Position numbers and translations under genes: made by a program. Of a DNA stretch of 64,000 bases, positions 48,121 to 59,495 are shown one piece after another. The notes below the pieces were generated by a model. That model had not been told where the DNA came from. It did no database searches and saw only the letters and a list, made by a program, of their open reading frames with translations. The stretch's first letter is position 1. The number at the start of each line of letters is the position of its first letter. Source of the DNA: Incurvaria masculella (lineage: Eukaryota; Arthropoda; Insecta; Lepidoptera; Incurvariidae); the NCBI GenBank assembly GCA_946894095.1, contig OX335655.1, forward strand, positions 3,596,001 to 3,660,000, given 5' to 3'.

Positions 48121-48195
48121 GATTTACCTTTTTAACTAAACTGGTTTCATTTCATGATCACTCCTTGATTTATGCATTGCATTTGTTATGTGGAC

Positions 48196-48285
48196 AGGTC
48201 TTAGCGCCTGTAAGCTATAAGCTGTTCCTCGTACAAACGTTATTTGGTATTTATATGACAACCACAGAGCCTAATAAATAAAAGA
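48196..48285 (+). mobile_element. MITE family B fragment
   Basis: CTTAGCGCCTGTAAGCTATA and CGTACAAACGT match the left end of family B, diverged. Confidence 0.5.
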
Positions 48286-48656
48286 AATAATTTTGATTTC
48301 AAAACGACTTATAGCTAAAAGTAAACCACGACCGCTGTAGTCAAAAATCTAACAAAAACTAAATAGATTATAAATCTTGATTTAATAAGCTATGTCTGAT
48401 GACTAATCTTTTTAAGATTTTCTTACTTTATCATTGCGTAATAAACCACCAAATTTATAGTATAAAGCGCGCGAAAAATTAGAACTTTCAGACCTTATAA
48501 CTTAGAAACCAAACACAATTTTACAATGCCAACGGTCATCAGACATCTAGTTCGATCAAATAAAGCTCTTTTGAGCAAAATTTGGGATCTCTGAAATATG
48601 GGCGTGATGTTCTTTCCCCGTTTGTATGGGGAGTTGAGCGGGTTGGACCACCTTAA
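48286..48656 (-). mobile_element. MITE family A, truncated, reverse
   Basis: Ends GAGCGGGTTGGACCACCTTAA on the + strand; internal sequence matches the first two thirds of family A in reverse. Confidence 0.82.
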
Positions 48657-51408
48657 GACACTGACGCTGCAAATTAACTGGCCGAGAGAATCCAGCATAG
48701 TGCCGACAGGTCCAGAACCGATCGTACCTTTACAACTCGATCAAATCAAAAATTGGTTACAGGATAGAACTAAGATGCTACATAATGCATGTGGAGTGAG
48801 ATCGCTCTGCCCACATCGATCAGTTCTTTTCGAATAACTTACGATCGCGAAGGAGGTCACTGGATACTAAATTCTTAACCATTTCACATCACAACCTAAC
48901 CTGAAGGATCTGTCCAACCTCTCAAACACCATACATTTTCATTTCATTTCATTTTTATTCACCTATAGGTACATTACATACACTCAGATACGTCAGATGG
49001 TTGCAAGAAGTAACATACAAGTATGTAATACACATCTCAGATCATATAAACATGTCTATTATTATAAAGTTTTACTTTCATCATCAGCTGTAAAGAGGCC
49101 TTGTCATAAATAGAGAGTCAGATAAAAAAGAATACATTAATGATTAGATTGTCCAATGGAAAGAGATCGACTCATTTGTGATGTGATGTCATACAAAATC
49201 AAAGAGTATAATTATGAAAACAAAATTCGTTGTAACAAATATTTAAACTTGGAAATATGCAGGTTGCGATTAACAAATGATCAAATCAGTGATTGCACAT
49301 TTGTGGAAAAAGACAAATACCCAAGAGTTGCTGAATATACAAAAGTATATGTCCGATGAGTAAGCAAGCTAACCTTACCTAAACTAGAACTTAAGTTTTT
49401 ACAATCACTTGGTCAACGCGTAATATGTAGGGAATGAACGCATAAACTGAACCGGGTTTTGCACATAAAGTACATCCTCCAAACGTTATGTGCTGGTTAT
49501 AGTTTTTGCAGCCCCATGAGTAAGTTTGAAAATTACTTGGGGAGAAATTAAAACACATTTTACAATGTATGATTATAATTTATCCATAAATAGTTTACAC
49601 GATATTTATCATACAAAAAATGATTTTATATTTAGCAGTAACTCCACAGTACAAATACTCGTGAACCGTTTTGTTCATTATAAAAAGTATCTTCTTTAAA
49701 ATTATGATTACAGAGTTTTCAAACGCGTCGAGAAACTCGACAAGGTGAATGTAACGTTCTTGGGTTTACTTCACTCAATGCGCTCTCATCAAACAGTAAA
49801 TAAAATAATATACGCTTCAGCAAAATACTTATATACAAAATTATGCACCACGACAACATTTCAAAAATTCCATCAAAAATCCAATATTAAGTACAAAATC
49901 GTTATAAAAACTTTAAATAAATGCATAATTTTCAATAATTATTTTATGAAAAAGCTCATCATGGAATGGATTACAAACTATATTACCTCACTGAAGCAAA
50001 TTATTGATTGTATTCTAAATTAGCTAAATGCATCATTACATACCCTAAAGTAATACCTACTTTACTCATAGTTAATATTAAGCCAGAATACGATGCAATA
50101 ATGCCGTCTTATTCATTGTTTCACTGAGACGTTTCCGATTGTTCATTTCGGAAGCATATTACATCCAAAAGATATTTATTTCGCTCGAATGAGACTATTT
50201 ATTGCACGAGTCTGGTATTGCGTCATCCCGCATCTTACAAGATACTTTTCAAATACCTCGTGCACAATTCCACAGCTATCCATAGTTATACATAGATAAT
50301 ACATATTGATTCAAAGAAAGAATTTAATGTGTTTTGGAAGTTTGTAAACGAGTGCTAAGTTTAATGATGAATGCGAACACAATTTGCAGACATCATGTGA
50401 CTTATTCAAAGGAGCCTTATTTTTAAAAATACTCTGTTGATACCTCACAAGTGTTTGTAGTTGATTTTGGGGAAGGTAGGGCTACTGAAACGGTAAACTG
50501 TCAGTCTCAATCTATGATGTGTCATCGAGATAAAATATATGTTTAAGTTAGGAATACCTATTAATAAATCCTGTATTATAATAGTTACATATGCACTAGA
50601 AAAGCACATTGACAGGGTGACTAGGGAAAGCTGTAACAACTATTGTTCTGCGGGTTATGCGAAAAATTCAGTCCTCCATACTAAATTTCCAATTGGTAAC
50701 ATCAAAATATATGGGGACTTTAAAATTTTTTTTCGAGTGCTGGCAAAACTTGTGGTTGTTAAAAAAGTTTGAAATACAGATGACACCTGTAAATTTGGTA
50801 CAGCTTCACCCAGTCGCCTGTCGGATCAATAGTTACAAACAGGTTCATATACATTCTACAAAAAATCTATCGACTAGAAAACTAGAATCCAAAAACCACC
50901 CCTAATAAATTGTAATTTCGAAAAAAGTCTTGGGTTCCATTTACATAATTAATCTCTGATATCCATCCCTTGCTTACTTTAATTCGAGCAATAAAAATGA
51001 TTGCATCAAATAGAACTTGATTTTGCTCCATATACATAAAACAGATCTACGCAGAGGTACATATATTCTCCGAACATAAACGTTTTCAAAGTGATTTGTC
51101 TTAAGATCACATTCATTTAATTGAACGGGGGTGTAAAAATGTAAGCTGGCTAAAATTAATCCTAAGTTTAAGTTCCTATTGAATCAAAGGCAACATTTTG
51201 ACAGTTATAAATCTATGCTCAAAAACATTGCTATTAGATCATCATTCAAAAAACACTTACAATGTGATTTGTGTACAAAACTTACTTTACCTACACGACA
51301 CAAGACCAAGCTGTTATATTACGTATTCTCGAATCATAGGAGGCAAACTGCCCAATATTAGCATTACTCATACATTTAATAAGATCTGACATTGACTCTC
51401 CAGAAATT
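48657..51408. other. intergenic space between lqf and sn
   Basis: AT-rich. Near 48930-48960 an ATTTC repeat (TTTCATTTCATTTCATTTTT) looks like an antisense LINE tail. Short open frames (e.g. 49156-49359, 49745-50023) have base composition of background and no recognisable protein. Confidence 0.45.
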
Positions 51409-51414
51409 TTTATT
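51409..51414 (-). terminator. candidate poly(A) signal of sn
   Basis: TTTATT on +, i.e. AATAAA on the minus strand, about 730 nt after the sn stop and just beyond the minisatellite. First clear signal in the right direction. Confidence 0.4.
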
Positions 51415-51479
51415 TCAAACTAATTTAAAATAAAAGAATCCCCATTCTGACATAAACGAAGAATTATGAGACTGACGTC

Positions 51480-52125
51480 TGTTAGCGTCAGCTCGCAGGT
51501 TGACCAGTAAAATGACATGTCAGGATAGGTGAAGCGCCTATAGCGTGTGGTAGTTATGTCTGTAAGTGTTCGATCGCCCATCAGCTGTACTCGGTAAAGT
51601 GACATGTCAGGATAGCGTAAGCACCTGTAGTAGTGCATGGTGCAGTGATGTCTCTCAGTGTTGGCTCATCCGTCGACAGTACCCAGTAGTGACATGTCAG
51701 AATAGAGTAAGCGCCTGTAGTACATGGTACAGTTACGTCTTGCAGTATCTGTTTGTCCATTGACTGTACACAGTAAAGTGACATGACGGAATAGGGTAAC
51801 AGCTGTAGTGGCTGACAAAGTGACATCAGTCAGTGTTTCGCCTGTTGACTTTACGCAGTAAAGTGACATGACAAAATAGGGTAATAGCTGTAGTGAGTGA
51901 CAAAGTGACATCGGTCAGTGTTTCGCCTGTTGACTGTACGCAGTAAAGTGACATGACAGAATAAGGTAACAGCTGTAGTGGGTGACAAAGTGACATCGGT
52001 CAGTGTTTCGCCTGTTGACTGTACGCAGTAAAGCTACATGTCAGAAAAGGGTGACATACCAAAGTAGTCGGTACAGTGACATGTCAGAATAGGGTGAGCG
52101 CGCGAACCGTGGTACAGCGAGATCT
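51480..52125. repeat. 85-90-bp minisatellite in sn 3' UTR region
   Basis: The TGACATG(T/A)CAGAATAGGG core recurs at about 51513, 51600, 51690, 51779, 51864, 51949, 52034 and 52080, spaced 87, 90, 89, 85, 85, 85 and 46 bp. The central copies (51864-52034) are most alike. Units include TGTTTCGCCTGTTGACTGTA. The last copy ends within about 50 bp of the sn stop, so most or all of the array should be in the sn 3' UTR. Minus-strand open frames here follow the repeat. Confidence 0.9.
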
Positions 52126-52142
52126 GTCAGCGCCGAGTGAGG

Positions 52143-52345
52143 TTAATACTCCCACTGCGTGGCGTGCGAGATGTCGGAGCCGGCGAGACGGAAGTTGCCG
52201 TTCTTGGTGGCGGCGAGGTACTCCCCGGAGGCGGAGCGGACCGCCAGCCGCGTGGGCTCGCGCAGCTCCAGGTGGAAGCCCTGCGGCGTGTCCGCGTCGC
52301 ACGTCACGCTCTCCCCGTCCGCGTGCCAGTACTTGCCGTTCTGAC
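52143..52345 (-). CDS. sn: sn last coding exon
   Basis: Completes Gly (GGT), then QNGKYWHADGESVTCDADTP, GFHLELREPTRLAVRSASGE, YLAATKNGNFRLAG, SDISHATQWEY and stop TAA (52143-52145). The acceptor is GCGGCACAG; a nearby GGTCAG would break the phase. Confidence 0.95.
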
Positions 52346-54872
52346 CTGTGCCGCAAACAAATATATATCAGGTTAGTGCACAGACCTAGCGCAGCAAAAA
52401 AGCATGGTGACTTGTGCATTTATAGATTGTTAAGTGAACAGGCGCAAAAAAACTTTTTATTTGGTAAATAAAGGGTTAACAAATGATTCTTTGTAGATCA
52501 AATTTCTTAACTTTTTCTCAAAATTTCAAAGTAAAACTTAAAACATAACTGCAGATCATTATGTTGAAGCTACATCGGGTTTTAGAATTGTTTTTGAGTA
52601 AAAAAAGAATTTTCAGTAAATTTTGTATGAAAAACAATTTTGGTCTCATGCGCCAGTTAAATCTGTCTATACAATCTAAGCCTATGGGGTAGTGCAACAG
52701 TATCAGACAAATTTCTAGTGTATGTAATGGACTTTCTTAACATCTATCTTGCTTAATTTACTATCGAAGTTGCTGTAACAACTCTCTTCTGTCATCATCT
52801 GCCGCCACTTAAAACAGACTTATTTTTAAGGGTGTTCTGAACCTCTCTGGCCCCTTGTTTTTTTGACACAACACACAAAAAGTAATGAATAATAGGCTTT
52901 GAAGGTATACCGTTCAAAAACATTTAGAGGTAAACATTTCTGGGAGCAGATAAATATAAACGATCAGAATTAAAAGAGATAAACATTAAAATGCCAGAAA
53001 CAGATTCACTAAATTTAAATAACACTGTTGGATAGGTACCCTAACCTGTCCATCAGGATAGGCAAGCATGAGTAAAAGCTATAAATTAAACAAATAATAA
53101 TAAGTAATGTGAAGTTACCCTTGAAGTAGACGACGCCGTTGGGCCCGCGCACCACCTGGATGGTCTCGTAGTTGGCCTTGTTGCACTCCACGCGCGTGCC
53201 TTTCGAGCCCACGAAGCCCTGCTCGCACTTCAGCACCAGGATGGGCCTGCGGACCAAGTAACTATTCAATGTGCCGTTCTCGTGCCGTAGACAATTTGTC
53301 ACCAAACAGCTCTACTATATACATAAATTATAAGTCTTGATATGAATAATTTTGTATCGCATTTATGGAGACATGTACAAATGGTCACATATATTCATGT
53401 AAGCAGTTGCAGAGTAGAATAAACTTGAAATATTAATCGATTAGGGTTATACAACAACTTCTCCATACATTAAAGCATTGTTATCAGATTTAAAAAAAAA
53501 AACCAGCCAAGTGCGAGTCGGACTGTTATACGAAGGGTTCCATACCATGCCTAAAATATGACTTTTCTTGTATGGGCGTGCCCTTAATTTTTCTACTATT
53601 TGTTGTTAGAGCTGCAATAGAAACACAGACTCTGTGAACATTTCAACTGTCTACCTATTACAGTTCATGAGATACAACCCAGCGAACATTGTTTTGAAAA
53701 CATACAGTTATCCGGTGTACATTGCCGTGCTTGTATATGTGCAAGAAGAATTGGTGTCGATTTTTAGTTTGGCGGTTTCAGCAAGAAAGTAAAATATGAG
53801 ATGTTATCGAGCATATCGAAGGATTAAATTAGGGTTGAAAAAGACAACGACGCCAAGCGAGAGTGATCGCTACGCACCTGTTGATGAGGTAGAAGTAGTA
53901 TTTGCAGTTGTCGTCGACGGAGTCCGCGTTGGCGTAGAGGTGGCCGGAGCGCTTCGTCATGAGGTACTTGCCGTTGTTGGCGCGGAAGGAGACGGAGCCG
54001 TCGCCGCCCCACAGCAGCTCGAACAGCGCGTTGGACGACCTGCGGCCACGTGCCGTCGTATTAGCACATTAACTGATCGGCGTAACAGTGAATCATGCCG
54101 AGGGACAGTAAATCGTCGATGAAAATGTTAATTTTGGATGAAAAGCATTGGTGACAGCTCGGAGCCCTGTGGGACGCCAGCCCCAATCGAGAAATCGTAT
54201 AGTTATTTCCTAAAACTATTACAATATGGACGTGGCCATGGCCAACAGTAATATACAATATTATATTTATAGATAATAAACAATGAAATGAACTCACATC
54301 ATTCGTCTTTACAGCATCGGTAGCCCAGTGGCGCGACGCCTTGCGTTTCGATAAGCTGGGTGAAGAAGCACCTCTGAGCGTGGTTAGCTTCTAGATGGGT
54401 GACAATATTCAACCGTTGAGGCTGGCTGTCGTTCGGATTACACGTAAAACTGTAGGTCCCCTTCCTTACTTACAAGGTTGTTAACCTAATGTTAATTAAT
54501 AATTGTATATTAATAATTGAATGAACGATGGCCGAAGCGGCTACGAAAATTGTCCGTGTTTTCCATCCAGTTCAATGTAGCCGTTCAGTATACGGAAGGT
54601 CCTGGCATGGCACCTTCAGTGCGTGGCACCTAGCTCCCATGTGGCGTGTCTTGCTAATATCATGACAGTTGGCATTAGCTATTCATGTCCAGTTACACAA
54701 AACAATGAGGCATACTTCTTGTCGCCAGCCGCCTGTATGCCGCCGCCGGTCTCGAGCGTCCAGTAGCGGTCCTGCATGGTGCGGATGTACCAGCGGCGCG
54801 TGCCCCAGTCGAACTCCAGCTGGAACGTCTCGTGGTCCGAGATCTCGTCCTGGTTCGCAGTCACATCCACGC
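52143..54872 (-). CDS. sn: fascin (singed), last four coding exons
   Basis: Actin-bundling protein of filopodia, bristles and nurse-cell actin cables. The window holds the C-terminal 215 residues, about two fifths of the usual 500-odd; these make the end of the second and the whole third and fourth beta-trefoil regions, approximately. Visible motifs: VDVTANQDEISDHETFQLEF, RYWTLETGGGIQA, NNGKYLMTKRSGHLYANADS, CKYYFYLINRPILVLKCEQG, NGKYWHADGE, and the terminal ATQWEY close to vertebrate SLWEY. All junctions are in phase. Exons upstream of 54872 should exist; I found none to 64000. Transcribed toward lqf (convergent). Identification is secure. Confidence 0.95.
52346..53118. other. sn intron
   Basis: AT-rich, no known repeat recognised. 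Confidence 0.45.
53119..53246 (-). CDS. sn: sn internal exon
   Basis: Third base of Arg, then PILVLKCEQGFVGSKGTRVE, CNKANYETIQVVRGPNGVVY, FKG. Phase 2 in, phase 1 out. Acceptor TTGGTCCGCAG, donor GTAACT. Confidence 0.94.
53503..53690 (+). mobile_element. GGAC-type element, truncated
   Basis: Left half only: CAGCCAAGTGCGAGTCGGAC, GAAGGGTTCCATACC and CTACCTATTACAGTTCATGA; the GGAC run and right end are missing. Confidence 0.75.
53878..54039 (-). CDS. sn: sn internal exon
   Basis: Completes Lys, then SSNALFELLWGGDGSVSFRA, NNGKYLMTKRSGHLYANADS, VDDNCKYYFYLIN and two bases of Arg. 162 nt, acceptor GTGGCCGCAG, donor GTGCGT. Confidence 0.94.
54312..54705 (+). mobile_element. 5S-headed SINE next to an sn splice donor
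   Basis: GGTAGCCCAGTGGCGCGACG (A box), 5S-like GAGCGTGGTTAGC and GATGGGTGAC, then the shared body. The 3' end is about 10 bp from the sn exon at 54716, antisense to sn. Confidence 0.82.
54716..54872 (-). CDS. sn: sn internal exon (most upstream in window)
   Basis: VDVTANQDEISDHETFQLEF, DWGTRRWYIRTMQDRYWTLE, TGGGIQAAGDK and two bases of Lys. The first two bases finish a codon begun in an exon not found in the window. Acceptor GTTTGTCGGCAG, donor GTATGC at 54715. Confidence 0.94.
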
Positions 54873-55090
54873 CTGCCGACAAACATTGTTCTCATACAGA
54901 ACGTGTCTCTAAAGAGAAGCAGGCTGGATCGAGCTTTTCCAGCGGGCGAATTGTGTAACGACTGTCGCTGCTAACAGTTCATCGTAAACAACCATTTGCG
55001 GCTACCGATACAAACAGAATGCGATTGCCTAACTTTTAAAAGCAGTGCCGCTGTTCGGCAATAAGGTCGCTGATTTCACGATAATTCTGA
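54873..55090. other. sn intron, first part
   Basis: No exon found. Confidence 0.4.
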
Positions 55091-55477
55091 CAGTCGTATT
55101 CAGAGTGGACCCATCAAAACTTAGTACGGGATTAGCACCGGACGGAATGATCGTAGTCAAGAGTTTGCTCTTCACCGATGGATGTAATGTTCATATTATG
55201 ATGTTCTTTGTGAGCAGTAGTAATCAATCAATCACTGTAAACTAGTTTGTAAGTATCAATGGAAAACAATAAATACAATGATCAACCTGACGAAGTTTCT
55301 TGTCGGCTCTTCTTCGCCAGAAGTAATCGAACCGACAGGAAAAGAAATGACGAATCCGAGTGTGTAATATACATCTAATGGAGGAAATAAAGAAACTGAA
55401 ACTAACCCTACAAAAACCGGTTTAATCCGGCGTATAAAAGTTAATCCGCCCACTCTGAATACGTCTGTGGATGTTTA
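55091..55477. mobile_element. MITE family E, long copy, with nested LINE tail
   Basis: CAGTCGTATTCAGAGTGGAC at the left and CCGCCCACTCTGAATACGTC at the right form terminal inverted repeats. Inside, 55285-55410 is a LINE 3' end (GAAGTTTCTTGTCGGCTCTT, GACGAATCCGAGTGTGTAAT), related to the one at 33440. Confidence 0.7.
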
Positions 55478-55559
55478 TTCTACTCTGATGTCATAATCTG
55501 TGGTTAGCAACAACAGAAAGAAGATTTAGATTTCAGAGTTGAAAAAGGGCCTGTGAACT

Positions 55560-55900
55560 TAGCAGAACATTTTCCAGCAGATCACAAATAAATGTGAGTT
55601 CTGGTCGCATTCCGATGAGTTCCAGAGTTCCTGATACTTTTTGCGGATAGTTCTGGCGATTTTAGCCAGAAAAAAAAGGTTGAAAAAATGCTCTGCCAAC
55701 TTCCCGTAGCAGATCATTTTCGAGCAAATCACAAAAAAAGGTGAGTTCTGGTAGCATTCCGATGAGTTCCAGAGTTCCTGATACTTTTTGCGGATAGTTC
55801 TGGCGAATTTAGGTAGAAAAAAAATGTTGAAAAAATGATCTGCTAACTTCCCGTAGCAGAACATTTTCGAGCAAATCACAAAAAAATGTGAGTTCTGTAC
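55560..55900. repeat. 147-bp tandem repeat, about 2.3 copies
   Basis: The CATTTTC block recurs at 55568, 55715 and 55862, exactly 147 bp apart each time. 147 is 49 codons, so the minus strand stays open through the array (106 codons, 55559-55879) and encodes two copies of a unit containing RTIRKKYQELWNSSEC. No known protein recognised. Confidence 0.9.
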
Positions 55901-56199
55901 GCAGACAGCTAAATTATATAGTTCGACTACATAAGATAATTAAGTCCGTATCTTGAAGATGTTTCAAAATGATTTGGACAACGTTTCTATCGCATAATAA
56001 ATAAAATCATCGGAAAACTAGCAGGGGGTCGAAAAGCTAGAATAATTAAACTAAGTAAATTCATAATATTGCATTTGATCGTTGATTTTTGCACACACAT
56101 ATTATTAGGTAAAACAAGAACCAAGAGGTGCTATTAAATACCTCGTTACGAGTAAAACGTGAAATAAGTACGTATAATTTACAAAATCTAAAAGTAGTA
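55901..56199. other. sn intron, unassigned
   Basis: AT-rich, nothing recognised. Confidence 0.4.
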
Positions 56200-57345
56200 G
56201 TTTAGGAAGTTTTCAATTTTCAGTATCCTCTCGTTGCTGTTTTGCCAAATGTATTCACTGTGTCAGGTCCTCTCTAGTGGCCTGAACAGCGAGCAATGCT
56301 CCTTGAAAAAGGCAATATTTTCCGTCGACATGTATCTCGAGGTGTCAAAGAAGCGTAGGTTCAGCAGCGGGAGCGGATGCTGGCCAGGTAACTGCCGCGG
56401 GATGTACCGTTGAGGCGGAGCGGCGCGGCGATGCGAGACCAATCGTTACGTGCGAAACGACTGCGAGGTGTTAGGGTTGTCACACGAGCAACTCTTTGTG
56501 CTAATGGCGTTTTTTTTAATGTAAAGCTATACATGTGTCTATGTATAAAATGTTGTTCTGGCGCACACCGGGCCCTTACCTAAAAGGTGCCCTACGACAC
56601 CTGTGGAATTTGAACTTTCAAGAGGCCTGCGAAAACGCGCGGCTTCTTCACGCCATGTTTGAAAAACCCCAGGCTGTACTTTGGGGTAAATATCTCGTGC
56701 ATATTTGCCCCAAAGTTTATCAACCCGATAGATGAAGGACCTACATGATCGGTTCTTCTTTTGGCTGCAAAAGCAGGCAGGGAATGCACCCATTCCTGAC
56801 TGCTTTGTGTTGAGCGATGGAAGAAAGGTGACGTAGCTCAGAAGAGCATTTTCCGTGGTAAAGCCGATATCTTCTCCGCCTACCATCCTCCACTTTACTT
56901 GGGCTCGCGGTCGGCCGTACCCGGTTAAGGCCAGACAATCACTGACATTGCTTTGGAGCAACAATTGTCAACTAAAACTTTAATGAAAGTCGGGTGGAAC
57001 GCCACATTAGGATATCTTAGAAATCAGTTAAAGCTTCGCCACGATTTTCGATTGTTGTCCGTGCTGGGCTATATTTATAGATAGGAAAAACCGCGATGTA
57101 TGGCGGTCTAGCTGTGTATGACGGGCATGGTTGGCAGCCCTAGGCGACGTGCTCGGAATGGACAGAGCGGAAGTCGCCGAATGCCGCCGCTGCCGGCCTC
57201 CTTTCCGCGCCGCATGGACAGCTGCATTAGAATAGGTTCCTACTGGAACAACACATTTGTTTCTGAAAGAAGGGCATAGGTACATAGGTAGGTCGCCAGG
57301 AGGGAGCAGAAGCTTCATGTGCCCTACTTCATGCACCTAAAATTC
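56200..57345 (-). mobile_element. composite lepidopteran-type repeat, unclassified
   Basis: On the minus strand this contains peptide-like stretches KGGRQRRHSATSALSIPSTS (57028-57336), KWRMVGGEDIGFTTENALLS (56539-56964) and NLRFFDTSRYMSTENIAFF (about 56280-56390), of a kind I associate with repetitive DNA in moths and butterflies. No transposase or RT motif identified. Confidence 0.5.
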
Positions 57346-57366
57346 ATACTCTTGCTCTATACACCC

Positions 57367-57394
57367 GAATTTTATTTTATTTTATTTTATTTTA
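57367..57394. repeat. (TTTTA)n microsatellite
   Basis: Five to six TTTTA units. Confidence 0.9.
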
Positions 57395-57404
57395 GTTAAG
57401 CATT

Positions 57405-58080
57405 ATTAGTTTCTCGGTATTGGTCAAAATCTCATATAGGAATCTATTATTACTTTATTGATAGGGATGCTCTCAAACCATTATACTCTTAATTGTCTGT
57501 AGGTGGTAGCATTTAAAGGGATATGTAGCTATGTGATCAGCTGATAGTAGCAGTTTATGACAAAACTCATAGTATTAAAACCTAATGTGCAAGTGTTTCA
57601 CAGTGTTGTGTTGCCACTGGAGCAGTGCATCGCTTAAAGGTCCTTGCTTACGGTGACGCTTGGCTCAGGTTATCTCTTTCCCTAAAATATGGTTGAAAGA
57701 GGTAATGGCTGTGCCCGGCGTGATGCTCGTGAACGGGTGCTGTTTGTGGGGACTGGCCTGCTCCAATTGGCAACATATTAGTTGGAGGGGATTGTCTTTG
57801 CAAATAAAATGATATTTGTCATGAACTGTTGCATACGGCATGAATTGTAAATTTTTGTGTATTCATGTGAATTTAGTGTTTTACCTATGTTTTTGTTAAA
57901 ATAATTGACAAACACTTTTGTAAACTTGACTAAGTGGACGTTGAAAAAAAAAACAGCGGAGTTTCTTTCCAGTTCTTCTTCGCTGTGTTTTGTTTTGCTG
58001 AACTGGCCAATGCTAAAATATGACAAATCCGAGTGCAGTGTACTGTCTATGGATGATGAATAAACAATACAATACAATAT
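57405..58080 (+). mobile_element. LINE 3' fragment, sense
   Basis: Inverted homologue of 16133-16880: GCTCTCAAACCATTATACTC, TGTAGGTGGTAGCATTTAA, GATGCTCGTGAACGGGTGC, AGTGGACGTTGAAAAAAA, then GGATGATGAATAAACAATAC and an (AATAC)n tail. Confidence 0.7.
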
Positions 58081-58661
58081 CCTCAGTATTTACACTTTTC
58101 ACATTGCATGAGTGCGGCTCCTATAGTACGGTCGAGTTGACGTCTCACTCCCACACTCTGTTCGTCTTGTAAGCACAGCGTGCTATGCTAGGTCTATGGG
58201 TTCCAGAGCCCTATTATATCAATCTGTTTCACAGACCTGTTTAAATAACAGAAGACTATTAGGTGTATGATGACAATTTATATTTGAATTTCATTAAATG
58301 TATGTATTTATAAAACGTTTGATAGTCACAACAACACTGGAAGCTAAGATAAATAGTCGGAACAGAAGCTAAGACTAACAAAAAGTACTACTTTGTGACG
58401 TCACTTTGTATTACTTTGACATTTCGTCCATACAAAATAGTATTACAAAAATCCTAAAATTAATTATTTTATTTTGATACAATATTGATATTTATTTTGA
58501 TATAATTAATGATACAATTATGTGCTTGTCCTACAATATTGTCAGTAAACAGGGTTTTATCGGAGAGCCTAGTTTATATTATCATACACTTTATCAAGAA
58601 GCGCTAATAAAACCAAACCTACCGCCACTACCTACGAATATATACCTATTGAACTTCTCAA
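58081..58661. other. unassigned spacer
   Basis: AT-rich; no exon. Confidence 0.4.
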
Positions 58662-58805
58662 ACACCCAAAGGTCGGCTGGAAGAAATCTCTTCGAGGGAT
58701 AAGCCCGCCTTTGCGCCCCACTTATGTTGTTATTGCACTATACTTTCTTTTGTAAATGGTTTTGTTTTTTGTGGCGTAATAAAGAATTTTCAATCAATCA
58801 ATAGT
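58662..58805 (+). mobile_element. CR1/L2-type LINE 3' end fragment
   Basis: GTCGGCTGGAAGAAATCTCT, GATAAGCCCGCCTTTG and AATAAAGAATTTTCAATCAA parallel GTTGACTGGAAGAAATCACT, GATAAGTCCGCCTTTG and AATAAAGAATTTATTCATTC at 26560-26690. A dead relative of the intact LINE in lqf. Confidence 0.75.
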
Positions 58806-59139
58806 TTTATTTTATTATATTATAAGGCAAATTCCTGATTTCTGCAGGTAACTTATTGTAAAATCTTAACACTATGCGAATGAAGGTCTTTGAAGATGAT
58901 TGAGAGGTATTTACACCTTGATTTTCTCAGACGGGTAAAATGTAACCATCGGAATATTTGAATAATTATGGCTGTATATCTTCAACGTGAATCTGTTCTT
59001 AGTAGCCCAGTGATACACACTCCCATTAAACACGGTCCAGGTTTAATAGCCAGGTAATAAATTGGTGATGCTATGTTTTAACTTCACCGGATATCGCAAA
59101 TCCGTAGCAAACGGTCTCCTAGCCTGCATTTAGCCAATC
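58806..59139. other. unassigned spacer
   Basis: Nothing recognised. Confidence 0.4.
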
Positions 59140-59395
59140 GCAGCTAATCCCGGAGATTGCGTCGCGTCGCGTGTTCTTGTCGGAATTTCGCGCGCGATCT
59201 CCCGTCGGAAGACGCGCCGTTTTCGACATTCCGCGCCGAGCGAGAGAGTTCGCGGGAAAGCGCGCTCTCGGTGTTGCCAGGCAAAAACTCTGCGACTCGC
59301 CGTTTTTGCCGGGGATCGTGCACAGGCGTGCGGCGCCGATTGTGCGTCGAGCAGCAATCGGGAGTTGCATGTCTCCGACAATATTACACTCCTCT
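59140..59395. promoter_or_regulatory. CpG-rich block
   Basis: CG-dense (GCGTCGCGTCGCGTG, TTCGCGCGCGATCTCCC) in AT-rich surroundings. Long frames on both strands reflect composition. It may be a promoter or enhancer in a large sn intron, or an unrecognised repeat. Confidence 0.25.
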
Positions 59396-59495
59396 AACTA
59401 GGGTTACCATTTTGTAATTTAAAAAGTTCCGACATTTTAATCACAAAATTAAACAAATATACCCACACGTTTAGTTGCACTGAGTGATAAATAAA

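Noticed and set aside
51420..51911. Minus-strand frames of 72-81 codons in the minisatellite
   Set aside because: They repeat with the array and shift frame between units; they lie after the sn stop.
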